Assembly: GCF_018446385.1 (NCBI RefSeq)
Contig: NC_056000.1
Coordinates: 35,439,511 to 35,503,510 of the forward strand
Direction of reading: 5' to 3'
DNA from: Zingiber officinale
Taxonomy: Eukaryota; Streptophyta; Magnoliopsida; Zingiberales; Zingiberaceae
Length of the DNA: 64,000 bases
Shown: positions 8,435-20,498 of the stretch, one piece after another
Position numbering within the stretch: position 1 is the first letter of the stretch
Layout of the letters: each line of letters starts with the position of its first letter
Notes under the pieces: model-generated
What the model was told of the DNA's origin: nothing
Database searches by the model: none
Seen by the model: only the letters and a program-made list of their open reading frames with translations
Position numbers and translations under genes: made by a program

Positions 8435-11400
8435 GTCCAAACATGAGTTCCTAAAAAATGTTTAACTAAACCAATCAAACTAAATCATTATTTGATTCTT
8501 AAAAGTCAAATTCACTACTTAGATAGATCATATCTAAGTTATGACTTAGGGGGAGCAAATAAGAAAATTGTTCAACCAACTTGATTAATCAACTATGCAT
8601 GCTTAGGATTAGGTTTACTTTTCTACTTAGTTTAGAACAATTAGTTAAAAATGTACACTAAACCCTAATAACATAGTATCGGAACGGATTGAGATAATAG
8701 TACGTCAAGGAAGCTTTGTCGAAGACATGTCTAGGCTGAATCTTGTGTATTCTACCTGGTGCACTAGACTTAGTGGATCTGACCAAAGCTACCCCAGTCA
8801 AACATGAGTTAGTTAGACCGAAACCTAGTATTAAGTTTTTTGGACAGGACTAATTTGGAAAGTATTCACAAAGTGGTCCACCGTTAATACATAAGAAGGT
8901 CATATGCCTCATTACTGACTGAAAACTTATCCTTAGAAAGCTTCCTTGATTAACCTAAAGCTAAGTTTGAATCTAACATTAGTTCAACAACCTTTTTCAA
9001 AATACATAATTTAAAATTTTTAATAAAACTTAATTAATTATTAAATTAAGTTAAAAATTAAAATTAATTTAAAACTTAATTAAAAATTTATTTAAAAATT
9101 TAATTATTTTCAAACTTAATTAATTTTAAAACTTAATTAAAAATTATTTTAAAACTTAATTAAAAATTTATTTAAAAACTTAATTATTTTCAAACTTAAT
9201 TAAAATTAATTTAAAATTTAATTATAATTATTTTAAAACTTAATTAAAAAATTATTTTAAAACTTAATTATTTTTAAACTTAATAAATTTCAAACTTAAT
9301 TAAAAATTAATTTAAAAGGTGAAATTAATTGAAACTAAAGTTAACACGCCTAACTTAATACTTACTAAAACTATTTTTTGTTTGTAACTTAATAACTAAA
9401 CTCAAGTTAAACTCAAAACACTTAAAATTCCATTAACCAAATTTTAGACTAACTCCTACGTTATGTGTAGGAATCCAAAACTTTGGGCAAATAGATTTTG
9501 AACAGTGATTGTTCTAAATATATGACTGGGGATCAGAACAAATTCACCAGTATCGAGTTTAAAAATCTAGGATCAATTGTCTTTGGAAATAACGACAAGC
9601 TAAAGGTAATTAGTAAAGGAGAGATTCAATTACAGTAGAATATATTAATTAACAAAGTATTGTTTGTTGGATATTTTCATTCTAATTTGCTTAGTATAAG
9701 TCAATTATGTGATTCTAGATTTAATGTAAAATTTTTATCCTCTAAATGTCTAATAAGTTACACTAAATCAACCAATACATTATTGAAAGAATTTAGAGAT
9801 AAAAATATTTACTCAATAAATCTATTAAAAACCTTTTCGACACAATATGAAGAAACATGGTTGTGGCATAGAAGATTAGCTCACCCTCATATTAGAAATT
9901 TACTAAAATTAAACAAAAATGGTTTAGTTACAGGTCTACCTAAATTAGGAACCCCTGAAAATAAAATATGCAACCTTTGTAAACAAGGAAACCAAATTAA
10001 ATCAACTCATAAAGTAACTAATCAAAATAGAACTAATAAAATACTTGAATTATTACACTTATATTTATTCGATTCTTATGGAGTAAAATCACTAAATGGA
10101 AGTCTTTACTACTTAGTTATAATAGATGATTACTCCAAATATACTTGGATTAAATTCTTAACTCATAAATATGAAACTTTTGAAATATTTAGTAACTTTT
10201 GCAAACAAATAGAGAACGAAAAAAAAAATCAAAATTAAGAAATTTAGAAGTGAGCATGGAGGTGAGTTTAAAAATCAAAATTTTATGAACTTTTATCTAG
10301 AAAATGACTACCATCATGAATTTTCATGCCCCAAGACTCCACAACAAAACAGACTAGTAGAATGTAAAAATAGAACTTTACAAGAAGTTACAAGAACAAT
10401 ACTAAATGAATATGATTTACCTAAATATTTTTGGACAGAAGCTGTTAATACAACCTGTTACATCCAAAATAGAATTATAATAAATAAATTTCTAAATAAA
10501 ACATCATATGAATTTTTTTTAACAAAATTCCAAACATAAAATACTTTGAAGTATTTAGATGTAAGGTGCATATTTTAAACCTTAAAAATTACTTAGGAAA
10601 ATTCACCTAAAAAATCCATCAAAAATTTTCCTTTGGATATTCATCTATAAGTAGAGTCTATAGAGTTTATAATAAATCAACTTTAAAAATTGAAGAAACA
10701 ACGAATGTCATTTTTTATGAAAATATTAATAATAATATAATTAACCTTGAGAAAAGTAATAATCAACATAATTCTTTAAATTAAGAAGAATAAGAACAAT
10801 TAAAACAAAACAAACAAATAGAAAAAACTAATCCAAGAACAATATGACTAAACCTTGATCATCCAATTGAACAAATAATAGGAAATCTTGAGTTAAGAGT
10901 TCAAACCCGATCAACTTTTAGGAACTTAAGCCAAATAGCACTAATATCTAAAATTAAACCCAAAATCATTAATGATGCATTGTCTGAACCTGATTGGGTA
11001 ATTGCAATGTAAGAAGAATTGGGACAATTCGATAGGAATCAGGTTTGAGATCAAGTACCTCCACCAAAAGGTAAGTCAGTTATTGACACTAAGTGGGTCT
11101 TTAGGAATAAGTTAGATGACCAAGGTGAAATCATAAGGAACAAAGCCTGACTAGTTGTCAAAGGGTTTAGTCAAGTCAAGGGACTCAACTACGATGATAC
11201 TTATGCCCCGGTAGCTAGGCTTGAATCAATTAGGATGTTGCTAGCTCATGCAGTATACAAAGGATTTAAGTTATTTTATATGGATGTTAAATCTGCATTC
11301 CTAAATGGGCAAATTAAGGAGGAGGTTTATGTAAGTCAACCACTAAGTTTTGAAAGCTTAGAATACTCAAACCATGTTTTTAAGCTAAAAAAGGCATTAT

Positions 11401-12475
11401 ACGGATTAAAACAAGCACCTAAGGCTTGGTATGAAAGACTATCTAGCTTTCTAAATTCAAAAGGGTTTAAAGAAGGTTAAATTGACCCTACCATTTTCAT
11501 AAAAACCCTTAATTCAGATATATTTATAGCCCAGGTATACGTAGATGACATAGTATTTGGATCAACCAACTCAAAATTTTTAAAAGAAATTATAACTCTA
11601 ATGAAAAATAAATTTGAAATGAGTCTAGTTGGAGAGTTAAACTACTTTCTAGGACTACAAATTAAACAAACTAAAGAAGAAAACTTCGTATATTAAACTA
11701 AATATACAAAATAACTAATTAGGAAATTTGGTATGAAACACTCTAAAGAACTAAAAACATCTACGGCAAGTAACATTAATCTAAATAGTGACCCAAATGA
11801 TAAATCAGTTGACTTAAAATACTATAAAAGCATGATAGGTAGCTTACTATACTTAACTGTAAGTAGGCCTGACATATTATTTGCAGTAAGTATGTGTGCT
11901 CGATATCAAACATACGCTAAAGAGTCCCACCTATCTTATGTTAAAAGAATAATTAAATATATAAAATGAACCATTAATGTAGGCATGTGGTACCCAAGAA
12001 TATCACATTTTAAATTAGTTGACAATTCTGATTCAGATTATGTCGATTATAAGTTAGATAGAAAGAGTACAAGTAGAGGATGTCAACTACTAGGAAAATC
12101 TTTAGTTAACTAGTTTAGTAGAAAGCAACATTGTGTTGCTTTATCTACTACTGAAGTAGAATACATAGCGATGGACGAATGCGTAGCTCAATTGCTATGA
12201 ATGTCTCACACTTTAAAAGATTTTAATCTAGATTATAAAAATATGAAAACATATATTGATAATATAAGTTCTATAAATCTAACTAAAAACCTAGTATGTC
12301 ACTCTAAAACTAAACACATAGAAATTAAACATCACTTCGTTTGAGATCATGCCACTAAAGGCAATATTGAACTTAACTATATTGAATCTAAATTTAACCT
12401 AACTGATATATTTACCAAACCTTTATCTAAAACTAAATTTAGTAACTTAAGAAGATAATTAGACATGTGTTTTAT
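8435..12475 (+). pseudogene. Decayed copia pol of element B (PR-IN-RT-RNase H)
   Basis: The domains stand in copia order. The protease end is near 9495-9640 (motif CSKYMTGDQ; the catalytic DSG appears as NSD). GAG-pre-integrase with the HHCC zinc finger (WLWHRRLAHPH, CNLCKQGNQ) is at about 9840-10010. The integrase core (VIIDDYSKYTW; later CPKTPQQNR) is at about 10030-10500. Reverse transcriptase runs from about 11040 to 11730 (YVDDIVFGST near 11540). RNase H is at about 11990-12460 (ALSTTEVEYIAM, SKTKHIEIKHHF). Stop codons and frameshifts break it in many places, for example after 10238 and at 11478-11480. The sequence is strongly AT-shifted. It is an inactive relic, but it shows that a full-length Sirevirus-like relative once existed in this genome. 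Confidence 0.88.
9000..9330 (+). repeat. AT-rich tandem repeats inside element B
   Basis: About 330 bases of imperfect repeats of the phrase AAAACTTAATTAAAAATTTA, between the element C insertion point and the protease remnant. No reading frame is kept. Confidence 0.75.
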
Positions 12476-13693
12476 GGAATAAATTTCTTTGACATGTTTT
12501 TGAAAATTATTAATTAGTTTTTAAAAATTATGTTTTCAAAATTCCCATTTCAAAATTTGTTTTCAAAATAGTGTTCAAAATATTTTATCTTTTTGGAGTA
12601 GTCTGGGACTTACCGTAGAATTGCATGTTCCTATAGTCTTACAAGCCAACATCTCACAAGCACAATAGGATACCTTGCTTGTATATGTTGAAACATAGAG
12701 TGGTGTGAGATGCTTAGGACTTAACCTCATATTTCAAATGCTTATGTCAGTGCATCGTCATAAATCTAGATTTCAAACAAAACACATTGAACAATTTGAG
12801 TACTCTAGCTAATAACAAACTAGTTAGACCAAACGGTCAAATTGATCATCCTGAATCAGCAGCTGCTATCTTGTGGTAGTTAGTTAAGTATGAAGGTTGG
12901 ACATTTCATCATAAGGATATTTTTTAGTTTTTAAAATTATGCTTGGACTTTTAGGTACTATTCAATTTTAGGGGGAGCTTCAATATCATTTTTGAATATT
13001 TCAAGAATAAGGAAATTCAAACTTAATTTTTCAAAAAAATTTCAAATTTCTCTTTATCAAATTTTCAAAATTATTTTTAACATTTATCTTTACAAAAAAA
13101 TTTCAAAATTATTTTCAAATTTTTTCTTTAACATAATTTCAAAATTATTTTAACATATTTTCGAAATTATTCTCAACCTTTATCTTTACAAAACTTCTTC
13201 AAATCATTTTCAAATGTCTTTTTATCGAATTTTCAAAATTATTTTTAAATTTTAAAGTTAACAAATTTTTATTTTTATTTTTAAAAATACTTATTGTCAA
13301 AAATTTAACTTTAACAAATGTTCAAACTTACTTTCTAATTTTTAAAAATGTTTAATTTTTTTTAAAAAATTTATCTTTAGAATGTATCTTTATAATATTT
13401 GGATAAGTTTTCAAAAGTCTACTTTTAAAATCTAAATATCTTGGAATCCTACTTAAATTTTTTAACCAATCCTTATTTTTAAAATAATATTTTTAACATC
13501 TTCTTTGGTTCGAACTTGTTATTTATATTTCTCCTATTTTTGATGTGTATCAAAAGGGGAGAGATAGTGAATTCAGGAAAAGTTATTAAACTCATGGGGA
13601 ATGTTAAGAAAAAAATTGCTTGTTTACTTATCTTTGTATATGTTATTAACTTAACTGTGAACCTTGGTTGCCAAACATCAAGAAGGGGAAGAG
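12476..13693 (+). other. 3' untranslated region of element B
   Basis: Non-coding DNA after RNase H. It includes AT-rich imperfect repeats of TTTCAAAATTATTTT type (13020-13330), purine tracts near 12970 (TTAGGGGGAGC) and 13552 (AAAAGGGGAGAG), and a final polypurine tract at 13681-13693 next to the LTR. Confidence 0.7.
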
Positions 13694-15132
13694 TGTTGGT
13701 ACAAAATACACCAGAATCGAGCATGAGTTTTGATATTTCAAAGGTTCAAGTTAAGTCATGTTGTGATCTAATAAGTTAATTAAGTGTACAGGATGCTTAC
13801 TTAACTAGGAAGTCTTAGCAGATCGTGGAAGACATGCAGGAAGTCCAAGTGAGTCGAGAAGACCCGACACTTGGCAGGGAAGCTCGATAGGTTTGGAGTA
13901 CCGAAGATCGAGGGAAAGTCTTGGTAAGCCAATCGGATGTTAAGCGGCAAAATCCAAACATATCTACAGGACAAATGTTTGGTAGGTAGGTTGAGGTAAG
14001 CAAACTGGAGAGGAGCGACAGTAAGGTCGTGTTCCGGGAAGGAACAAACTCTAGGTCACTGGTCCAACTAAAGAAATCGGGAAGGTTTCTAAGTTGAGAT
14101 CAAGACAGTGTTACTGTCAATTACTACTCATGCATCATACTATACTGTGTTAACCTTTGTTTTGCAGGGATATATTGTGTTTAACTATATTTTGCAGGAA
14201 TCGGCCTGATCGGTCAATCGAATCTAGGGATCGCTCGACCGAACCAGATCGACTCATAATAGAATTCAGACCAGAGCATAATAGAGTTCGATCAAAGGCT
14301 GATCGATCGACTGAACCAATGATCGATCGACGGAACCATGATGACAGGGAAGAGATCAGATAGAGCCGAAGCAAAGAAGGAAGTTAGGTTGATCAGTCGA
14401 CCGAACACAGAGAATGATCGACCGAACAATCACTTCATTTATGCATAATTAAGTGTGAATCTTGACGAACAGGGAAGTTCGCTATTTGGTCGACCGAACA
14501 AGGTGATCGGTCGACCGAACCATTAAAGCTCATACATGTGAGAAGATAAGATCTCGACGAAGAAGGAAGGGAGCGCGTTCGGTCGACCAATAGGAGGTTC
14601 GGTCAATCGAATGGATTAGTCGGTCGATGTGTTTATCAGTCGACCAAACCATGCTTATAAAAAGGGAGCTCGAGGTTCAAGGCAGATCATCAATTTTCGG
14701 TTCACCTCTGTACTAAATCTCTGTTCGTTCTACTACTCTGTCTCTCATCTTCAAGCAAGCTACTACACCATCCAGAAGTACCGGCTGAGCTCAATCTACT
14801 ACATATTGTCGGTATATTTTTTAGGCTATTATTGTTTTATTTCCAAAAGATAGTAGTGTGTTACTATCTTACATTCATCATTTTGTACGCATTACTTCTT
14901 TTCGAATATTTTGGAAAGAAGAATTCTAGTGGATTGCCCAACGGTGCGATCAAGAGATCACGGATCTTGGAGTAGGAGTCAACTTAGGCTCCAAACTAAG
15001 TAACCAACTTATGTCATCTGTATTGCTTTCATTTTGATTTCTGCTGCTTATTCTGATTTATTTTACAAGCAAAAGAAAAGTATTTAACGTGCAATATTCA
15101 CCCCCCCCTCTATCACATCTTTTGATCCTTCA
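13694..15132 (+). repeat. 3' LTR of element B
   Basis: The LTR starts TGTTGGTACAAAATACACC right after a polypurine tract. It has a TATA box in CTTATAAAAAGGGAGC (about 14653), a C-rich box (CACCCCCCCCTCTA, about 15100) and an end near TCCTTCA at 15132. Between 14200 and 14650 it carries many copies of TCGGTCGACCGAAC-like palindromes. The right border is inferred from TG...CA and the C-rich box, because the paired 5' LTR is absent. Confidence 0.75.
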
Positions 15133-16435
15133 GTTTGTACCTTATGTGTGGTTTAGAAGACACTTGTTGGATCTTTGCATACCTATAGTTTTAGGTGATA
15201 GATAGATCATGTATTAATGTACCTATGGTGATAGAGTTATTACATTGATGATGACTATATTTACATCATGATTATTTATATTATGTTCATCATTGACTAT
15301 ATGCATGCTAACAATCAAAGTCTCCCTTGTAATTGAGAGAATTGTCAGTCATACTCACTGCCTATTTGGTCACTCAGGGGGAGTGATGGCTAGAGTTGGA
15401 TTCAACTTGTCCTGTCATGCCCACTCGGCCACATTGATGTAGTGGTAACTGGAGTCGTGCAAACAGTGACCCTCTTGATACGTAGCTAGATAACTACTCT
15501 GCACCTTGCCCGTCTTAACCATATTGATGTAGTGGTAGCTAGAGACGCGAGTAGTCATCACAGTCCTGCCCGCTCAGCCACATTGATGTAGTGGAAGCTG
15601 GAGTGGAGTATAGAAGTGACGCATATATGTTCATATGCATATCATGTGTGACGCATCTTTTTGAAATATATTTGCATATGCTTGTGATATATTACATTTG
15701 ATTGAGCTATGATTGTTGCATATGGTTATCATAATTCATACATGTTCAATTATCATACATGTATATGTTGTCATACATATTGCTCAGGCGTTACGAGCAA
15801 ATCTATTGTTGGTCCCTAGTGATTTACTGATCATTATACTGTATGTGTTAGACCGGTGTTGGTATGTGCATTCATTATGTCATATATAATCATATTCTTA
15901 TTTCCCTACTAAGACTGTATGCTTTGATCTCCATGTTCTATGTTGACCATGAACTATCATGTCTATTACCCACTGAGTCACCCAGACTCACCACCCGACT
16001 CCTTTGTATATTTTATGTTCCTCAAGTAACATGTAGATGTTGCGGAGTTACTTGGAGTATCCTATCTGTCGGTTCCACGTCATATCTAAGGACAACTTTT
16101 ATTGTGTCATTTTACTTTACTTGCATTTCCTTGGATTTCTTATGGATTCGGTATTGTAATAATTTTGACTTGGACTTAATGTTTATCTTTGTGGCTGTCT
16201 TTATTATTTTTGGTGCTTGTTGTGTTTAAGCTGAGTCGATTCATAGTTTGTCATTTTGGTTTTGGTGTCCTACCTTATATCTTCCGCTAACTGTGTTTTT
16301 GTTTCAGCCGTGTAGGCTGCTTATTATCCTGCATGGTTATGTATGTTTCTAGTCGTGCGAGCTGTAGTTATTATACTTGTGCAGTAGGGGAGATATTGTC
16401 CGTTTATTAGACAGGGACTCTTTCGAGGTGTGACA
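15133..16435 (+). repeat. Tekay/Del-like gypsy LTR fragment
   Basis: The 3' end resembles Tekay/Del-type gypsy LTRs (GGGACTCTTTCGAGGTGTGACA, ending at 16435). It shares the layout of the LTR at 27007-32968, including a CCCACTGAGT motif (about 15970). Three copies of CCACATTGATGTAGTGG lie at about 15430, 15518 and 15579, followed by an AT-rich part. No start or target-site copy could be found, so this is probably a truncated LTR. The 121-residue ORF inside (15864-16229) shows no known domain. Confidence 0.5.
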
Positions 16436-17871
16436 TATCATCTTAATTCATCACATCAAACATTTACTATCAGTGGCGTAACCCGGATTTTTGATCAAGA
16501 TGGGTGATTTTTAAAAATTTCAAATATTAGTGTAGATTAATTTTCACCATCCAAAAAAGTTTAAATTTCGAATTTAAGAAGCTAAAAATGAACTTGAATT
16601 TAAAATTTTTGATTTTAGCCTTGGTTCTAGTTGAAATAATGATATGTCTATTTTCGAGCTTATTTATGATTTAAAGTAAAAAAAATCATTTGTAATTTCA
16701 CTTTTTAATAATATTCAACATTTCTATGTATAACAAATGATTTCACTTTCTGATAATGTTTAACATTCCTATGTATAATACCCTGATCTAAATAATCATC
16801 CTAACTAACAATCTAATAAAATAAAGTTTATAATAATCTCCCTTTCATTTACATTATATTCCAGAATATTCTTTCTTAGCCCAGGATCATAAGGATACTC
16901 ATATGAGTCGACATGAAAAAATGGTGGAGTAAAGTAAGGAGGTGGTGGAGGAGGAGATGCCCGATTTGAAGTAGGTTAATCTCGTATTTTCTTAAAAATA
17001 CTTTAATATTGTCATGTCACCTAATTTATTATTAACATAATATTTTAGAAACATAATTAACTAATTTAATGACTATCTTTTTTCCAACAATTTAAAAAAA
17101 ATAACAAACAAAATTGATAGCAAATAAATAATATACTTGACTAGCAAAAAAAAATATATAAATATATTGATGCGGTGATACAGGGGGGCTTACTAATTGT
17201 GGGTCAAAGGACAGAGATAGAGGCCAACGTGGAGGTCAAAGTTAAGGAGGCCAACGTCGGAGAATCGGCAAGCACGTCGTGAAGGGGCCCGAGTCGGTCT
17301 CTACTGCAATGGTCGATCGGGAATGAGGCTCCTGACTGGCAATAACTAGCCAGAGCGAGTCTCTACTGCAATGGTTGATCAAGAACGAGGCGCTCGACCG
17401 GCCATGATCTGGTCTGAGCAGAAGACCCATGCAGCCAAGATCATTGGATTCTCATCATGGAGTAGAGGAGCATTAGGGCGACCGGGGCATTAGCCCCGTC
17501 GGGCGAACACAAGCTGTCAGGTCGCATTACCCCATGGAAAAGTGGCCCAGTCAGGCTGAGCGGGGGAGTACTCGGGCGAGCGGCTATTCCGCTCGACCGA
17601 GCAAAGGGATCACTTACGTATCCCTCAATATCCTTTTGGGAGATAGTGTCATTGACACCAAGTATTGTTAACAGGTAAATCGTACGACAGAAGTTTCCAC
17701 TGTCTTATCAGAGGTTGGCACGCCCTGTTAAGGTAAGGTGTCAGAAACGCTTTGCTAACACGTCCTTTCATAGGACAAGTATGGAAACATGCAGGCTCCT
17801 TATGTGCCCACACGTTTCTATGGCTCCATACGCTTGGGAGCGTGTACTCGCATGTCACCGCAACTCTATAT

Positions 17872-17902
17872 AAAAAAAAAAGGGGGGGGGGGGGGGGGGG
17901 GG
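17872..17902 (+). repeat. A10-G21 homopolymer at the LTR TATA box
   Basis: CTATATAA is followed by ten A and then twenty-one G. The 3' LTR and the solo LTR have CTATATAAAGGGAGGGTCC at the same place, so this is a homopolymer expansion. It may also be an assembly or sequencing artefact. Confidence 0.8.
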
Positions 17903-17920
17903 CCAACTACCGGAGGAGGT

Positions 17921-18380
17921 TAGAGATGCCAATTTTCCCCACGTGTTCGGGGTCCTGCGGGGAAAATCCGAAATAGGGACGGGGATCCCTAATTTATTCG
18001 AGGATAGGGACGTGTTTGAGGATTTTTTTTCGGGGATGGGGTGAGTTCGGGGCGGGTATGGGGATATTGTCCCCATCCCCGAATATGCCCCGAAAATAAT
18101 AATAATAATAATTTTAAAAATATTAATAATAATATTGATAATAATATTTATATTAAAAAAATTAAAATATTAATAATAAAATTATTATTATTACTGATAT
18201 TAATATTAATATTAATAATAAAATAATAATAATATAAAACTAATTTAGGGATGAAAGCGGGGATGGGGATTTAATCCCCGATGGTTCATGTTCGGGGATT
18301 CCCTGAACCCGAAAAAGTGGGGATGGGGACGGGGATGGGGATGGCTAACCCGTCCCTGCCCCGCCCCATTGCCATCCCTA
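17921..18380. mobile_element. hAT-type MITE in the 5' LTR
   Basis: A 460-base insertion absent from the 3' LTR. It is flanked by a perfect 8-bp duplication, gaggaggt (17913-17920 and 18381-18388). The termini are TAGAGATGCCAATTTTCCCC and, as reverse complement of the right end, TAGGGATGGCAATGGGG. Subterminal GGGGAT/CCCCGA repeats lie inward, with an ATT/AAT-rich centre (18090-18240). No coding capacity. It is a textbook non-autonomous hAT element. Confidence 0.9.
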
Positions 18381-18612
18381 GAGGAGGTACACGCGCACCT
18401 ATTCTACTCTTTAGAGCTCTCGTCTACTGTTCATGTTTCTCTTTGCTGCTGCCGATGACTGACTTGAGCGTCGAAAGACCAACATCGGGGACCCCTTCCC
18501 CAGTCCGACATTAACATTTTTGTCCTTGTAGATCGGGCGTAGTCTTCGCACAGTCCACCAAGGACTCACACCCCTAGCCAGTTGTCTTCACCGAGTTTGG
18601 ACAGGATCATAT

Positions 18613-18632
18613 TTGACACCGTCTATGGGAAC
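18613..18632 (+). other. Primer-binding site of Tat-like element
   Basis: TTGACACCGTCTATGGGAAC follows the 5' LTR and matches the Tat/Ogre-type PBS (TTGGCGCCGTCTGTGGGAA) except for G-to-A transitions. Confidence 0.8.
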
Positions 18633-18649
18633 TATAAACCCTTGCGAAG

Positions 18650-19090
18650 AAAATCAGCAGTCAAGCGACGACTATAAGCTCATGTCTACGCCAATCAAAA
18701 GTCGAACGGCGACTATAAACTCTTGGCCAAGTCGAGCGGTGACTATAAACTCTTACCTAAGTCGAGCGACGACTATAAACTCTTGCCCAAGTCAAGAAGC
18801 GACTATAAAAAATAAATGTAGATCCGCTACATTAACGACCCCCTAATGTCGACCCCACAAATATAGAGGGAGGTACATGCAGATACATAGGCGTCAGATG
18901 CATGGTGGGGTAAACCCCAGGTCATTAGTTAATGAGAATCGACCCTTGGCCATTACGCTAAAGATGTTATACGCCCACCATCTGTGCTACACCCTAGGGG
19001 TGAGCGGCGATTATAAACTCTGACTATGTCAAGCGACGACTATAAACTCTTGCGATTTAAGCCAAGCGGAGGATATAAACCCAGGCGACC
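18650..19090 (+). repeat. 30-bp ACTATAAACTCTT repeats in the Tat-like interior
   Basis: A tandem block at about 18655-18812 has a unit of about 30 bases (GCGACTATAAACTCTTGCCC plus AAGTCGAG). More copies are scattered at about 19000-19075. The 77-residue ORF over the block simply translates the repeat and is not a gene. Confidence 0.85.
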
Positions 19091-19289
19091 TTAAGTCAGT
19101 AATAATAATGATCTCCAGCTGAGCGGCGATTACAAATATCGGATGCCAAAATATTCGGCTGTAAGAGACAAGTATTAAAGGAACGCACCCGAGCGGGGCG
19201 TGCCCCCGACTTGGCGAGATTCATATGGTTAAGGCCCTAAAGCATCTAGGTAAGGCGCCGTACAAGCGTTGTTTGGAAATAAAAAAGAT

Positions 19290-19500
19290 AGGTCGAGTCC
19301 TCAGGACTGAGTCCAGGGTAGATGTTTTAACTAGTCCCCGGTTGGTTACTTACTACTCAGGTTATCTAAGCTCAGTAAGCTCAGTCTCTACGTATATCCT
19401 TGGCGCTTACCCCTAGTATAACTCCTGGTTGTGCAAAAACAGGTGGGTCCTCAGGGCTCAGTCCAGGGCAGGTGTTTTAACTAGTTCTCGATCAGTAACT
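19290..19500 (+). repeat. Duplicated segment before the Tat-like 3' LTR
   Basis: The phrase GTCCTCAGGxCTxAGTCCAGGG, followed by TTTTAACTAGT, occurs at about 19300 and 19448. It is a direct repeat of roughly 50 bases in the 3' non-coding interior. A purine tract (gaggagaagac, 19589-19599) precedes the LTR. Confidence 0.7.
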
Positions 19501-19603
19501 AGACCACAAAGAGTGTCCGATAGGCAGAAGTTCACTCAAGGCACTACTCGTCTAGTCAGTCAGACCTGCAGCCTCCTTCGACTAGACTCGAGGAGAAGAC
19601 TTG

Positions 19604-20498
19604 TGATGCAGTGATAAAGGGGGGCCTACTAAGCGTGGGTCAAAGGACAGAGATAGAGGTCAACATGGAGGTCAAAAATGGCCGATCGGGAATGAGGCTC
19701 CCGACCAGCAATGATCTGGCCAGAGTGGGTCTCTATTGCAATGGCTGATCGGGAATGAGGCGCCCGACCAGCCATGATTTGGTCCGAGCAGATGGCCTGT
19801 ACAGCCAAGATCATAGGATGCTCATCATGAAGCAGAGGAGTGTTAGGGCGATCGGGACGTTAGCCCGGTCGGACGAACACAAGCTATCAGGTCGTGTTAC
19901 CCCATGGAAAAGTGGTCCAGTCAAGCCGAGCGGGGGAGTATCTGGCGAGGGGCTATCCCGCTCAACCGAGCAAAGGGATCACTGACGTATCTCTCAATAT
20001 CCTTTTGAGAGATAGTGTCGCTAACACCAAGCATGGTCAACAGGTAGATCGTATGATAGAAACTTCCACTATCTCATTTGAGGTTGGCACGCCCCTTTAA
20101 GGTAAGATGTCAAAGACGCTTTGTTAATACGTCCTTTCATAGGACAAGTATGGAAATGTGTAGGCGCCTTGGGGCGTATACCTGCACGTTTCTACAGCTC
20201 CATATCCTTGGGGGCACGTGCTCGTATGTCACCACAGCTCTATATAAAGGGAGGGTCCAACCACCGAAGGAGGTACGTGCTCGCACCTATTCTACTATTT
20301 AGAGCTCTTGTCTACTGTTCGTGTTCCTATTTGTTGTTGCCGGTGACTGACTTGAGCGTCGGAGGGCCAACGACAGAGACTTCTTCCCCGGATCGGCACT
20401 GAACATTTTTATCCTTGCAAATCGGGCGTAGTCTTCGCACAGTCCACCAAGGAGTCACATCCTCAACTAACTGTCTTCTCCGAGTTTAGATAGGATCA
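19604..20498 (+). repeat. 3' LTR of Tat-like element
   Basis: An 895-base LTR, TGATGCAG...GGATCA, with a TATA box in CTCTATATAAAGGGAGGG (about 20239). It is followed by the target copy tatat. Confidence 0.88.

Larger units (their letters stand above)
1408..15132 (+). mobile_element. Element B: old Sirevirus-like copia element split by A and C
   Basis: The oldest copia element in the left block. Its parts are a gag C-terminal fragment (1409-1876), decayed pol (8435-12475), a 3' non-coding region (12476-13693) and a 3' LTR (13694-15132). Element C sits inside it, and the five bases duplicated around C (attaa, 1877-1881 and 8430-8434) mark the exact break. Element A cuts it on the left, so the 5' part and 5' LTR are not visible. 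The gag coiled coil, the repeated purine tracts before the LTR and the long LTR fit the Sirevirus (Maximus/SIRE) lineage. Confidence 0.8.
17168..18609 (+). repeat. 5' LTR of Tat-like element, with MITE inside
   Basis: It starts TGATGCGGTGATA and ends GGATCA. Without the inserted MITE it is about 970 bases. It is similar throughout to 19604-20498 and to the solo LTR at 26110/44217, including ATTGACTGAC-like and TGACTTGAGCGTCG motifs after the TATA box. Confidence 0.88.
17168..20498 (+). mobile_element. Non-autonomous Tat-like gypsy element
   Basis: A 5' LTR (17168-18609), a short interior (18610-19603) and a 3' LTR (19604-20498) are flanked by a perfect 5-bp duplication, tatat (17163-17167 and 20499-20503). 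The primer-binding site at 18613 matches the Tat/Ogre style. The interior is only about 1 kb and encodes no gag or pol; instead it has tandem repeats. It is therefore a deletion derivative or TRIM-like copy. The 5' LTR is longer than the 3' LTR mainly because of the MITE at 17921-18380. Confidence 0.88.

Noticed and set aside
15110-15114. tatca as the left duplication for the Tekay-like LTR ending at 16435
   Set aside because: The bases following it do not start with TG and belong to the end of element B's LTR, so the match to 16436-16440 is likely chance.
18655-18812. CRISPR-like array of regularly spaced repeats
   Set aside because: The repeats are contiguous without unique spacers, in a plant retroelement.
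18613-18846. 77-residue ORF with repeated TINS motif
   Set aside because: It is the translation of the 30-bp tandem repeat in the Tat-like element and begins within the primer-binding site.
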